Source of the DNA: Mastigias papua
Lineage: Eukaryota; Cnidaria; Scyphozoa; Rhizostomeae; Mastigiidae
Assembly: GCA_964019165.1 (NCBI GenBank)
Contig: OZ025286.1
Span: 11,630,188 to 11,694,187 of the forward strand
Length of the DNA stretch: 64,000 nucleotides
Reading direction: 5' to 3'
Both the position numbers and the translations under genes were made by a program. How positions within the stretch are numbered: position 1 is the first letter of the stretch; each line of letters starts with the position of its first letter. Below are positions 63,797-64,000 of the stretch, piece after piece. The notes beneath the pieces are model-generated. The model saw only the letters and a program-made list of their open reading frames with translations, ran no database searches and was not told where the DNA came from.

Positions 63797-64000
63797 ATGG
63801 GAAAATATGATGGAGTTATAAGTGATAACGGAGATTATGAAAATCAAATTAAATTTAATATGAATGACTTTCATTGGTTCAATAATAATATGATAAATAT
63901 TAACAAAAATTTGAAGTTTATTCTTCATAAAGAACAGTACAGTGATAAATTCACAATAAAAAATGATGTGTTAGATATCAATAAAATCCAAATCAACCCT
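63797..64000 (+). CDS. partial ORF at right edge, start shares motif with the fibre protein
   Basis: The frame is open from ATG 63797 (after TATATATTATA) to the window edge, 68 codons. It begins MGKYDGVISDNGDYENQIKF, which recalls the MGIHDGSHIL start of the LamG protein, and continues hydrophilic and Asn/Asp/Lys-rich. It may be a second fibre or spike component. It is truncated by the window, so no domain can be judged. Confidence 0.6.
   Translation, partial: MGKYDGVISDNGDYENQIKFNMNDFHWFNNNMININKNLKFILHKEQYSDKFTIKNDVLDINKIQINP

Larger units (their letters stand above)
49015..64000 (+). mobile_element. Polinton/Maverick-type virus-like element (left end to window edge)
   Basis: A block of at least 15 kb with its own base composition (much more AT-rich than the flanks) and gapless plus-strand genes. 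It contains the full hallmark set: retroviral-type integrase, protein-primed-type DNA polymerase B, FtsK/HerA-type packaging ATPase, adenain-like protease, penton and a double-jelly-roll capsid candidate. The proposed left terminus is the AG of AGTATTGGGAC at 49015, because Polinton termini usually begin with AG, but the right terminus and the 6-bp target duplication are outside the window. Frames are long and mostly unbroken. The gene set resembles animal adintoviruses. Confidence 0.92.

Overview
This window looks like invertebrate animal nuclear DNA. The base composition is AT-rich, genes are split by GT-AG introns, and the recognisable host genes (IFT122, ERAL1, STIMATE/TMEM110 and a ficolin-like fibrinogen-domain protein) are metazoan. 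Long AT and CA microsatellites and many dead LINE fragments fill the spaces. A cnidarian-, sponge- or lophotrochozoan-grade animal fits, but the sequence alone does not settle which.

Region by region. 1-6.6 kb: the 5' exons of IFT122 on the minus strand, divergent from the intronless ERAL1 GTPase. 7-16 kb: a fold-back repeat, LINE remnants, and a second, diverged set of IFT122 exons 1-3. 18-19.5 kb: two miniature insertions made only of inverted Penelope-type terminal repeats. 21.3-27.1 kb: a complete six-exon STIMATE gene on the minus strand. 27.3-29.2 kb: a LINE. 30.5-36.2 kb: a two-exon fibrinogen-related gene whose intron holds a Harbinger-like MITE, LINE debris, microsatellites and a hammerhead-like palindrome; a dead paralogue follows. 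38.2-47.1 kb: two Penelope-like insertions. One is broken by a nested MITE. The other is a tandem dimer with a nearly intact RT/GIY-YIG reading frame, 13-bp target duplications and type I hammerhead ribozymes.

49.0 kb to the right edge: a large Polinton/Maverick-type (adintovirus-like) element that runs off the window. Its genes all lie on the plus strand with tiny gaps: an ankyrin-like repeat protein, packaging ATPase, small zinc ribbon, zinc ribbon/PLA2/integrase fusion, protein-primed-type DNA polymerase B, a coiled-coil protein, penton, a basic Ala/Lys-rich protein, double-jelly-roll capsid candidate, membrane-active minor capsid candidate, adenain-like protease, a LamG-like fibre candidate, a 30-residue membrane peptide, and a partial final ORF. 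Integrase and polymerase would serve integration and replication; ATPase, protease, capsid and penton would build a virion; the LamG protein may bind hosts. The reading frames are long and largely unbroken, so the insertion looks young. Almost every start codon follows a TATATA-type signal. The protease is the exception, and a poly-A run sits where its frame overlaps the gene before it.
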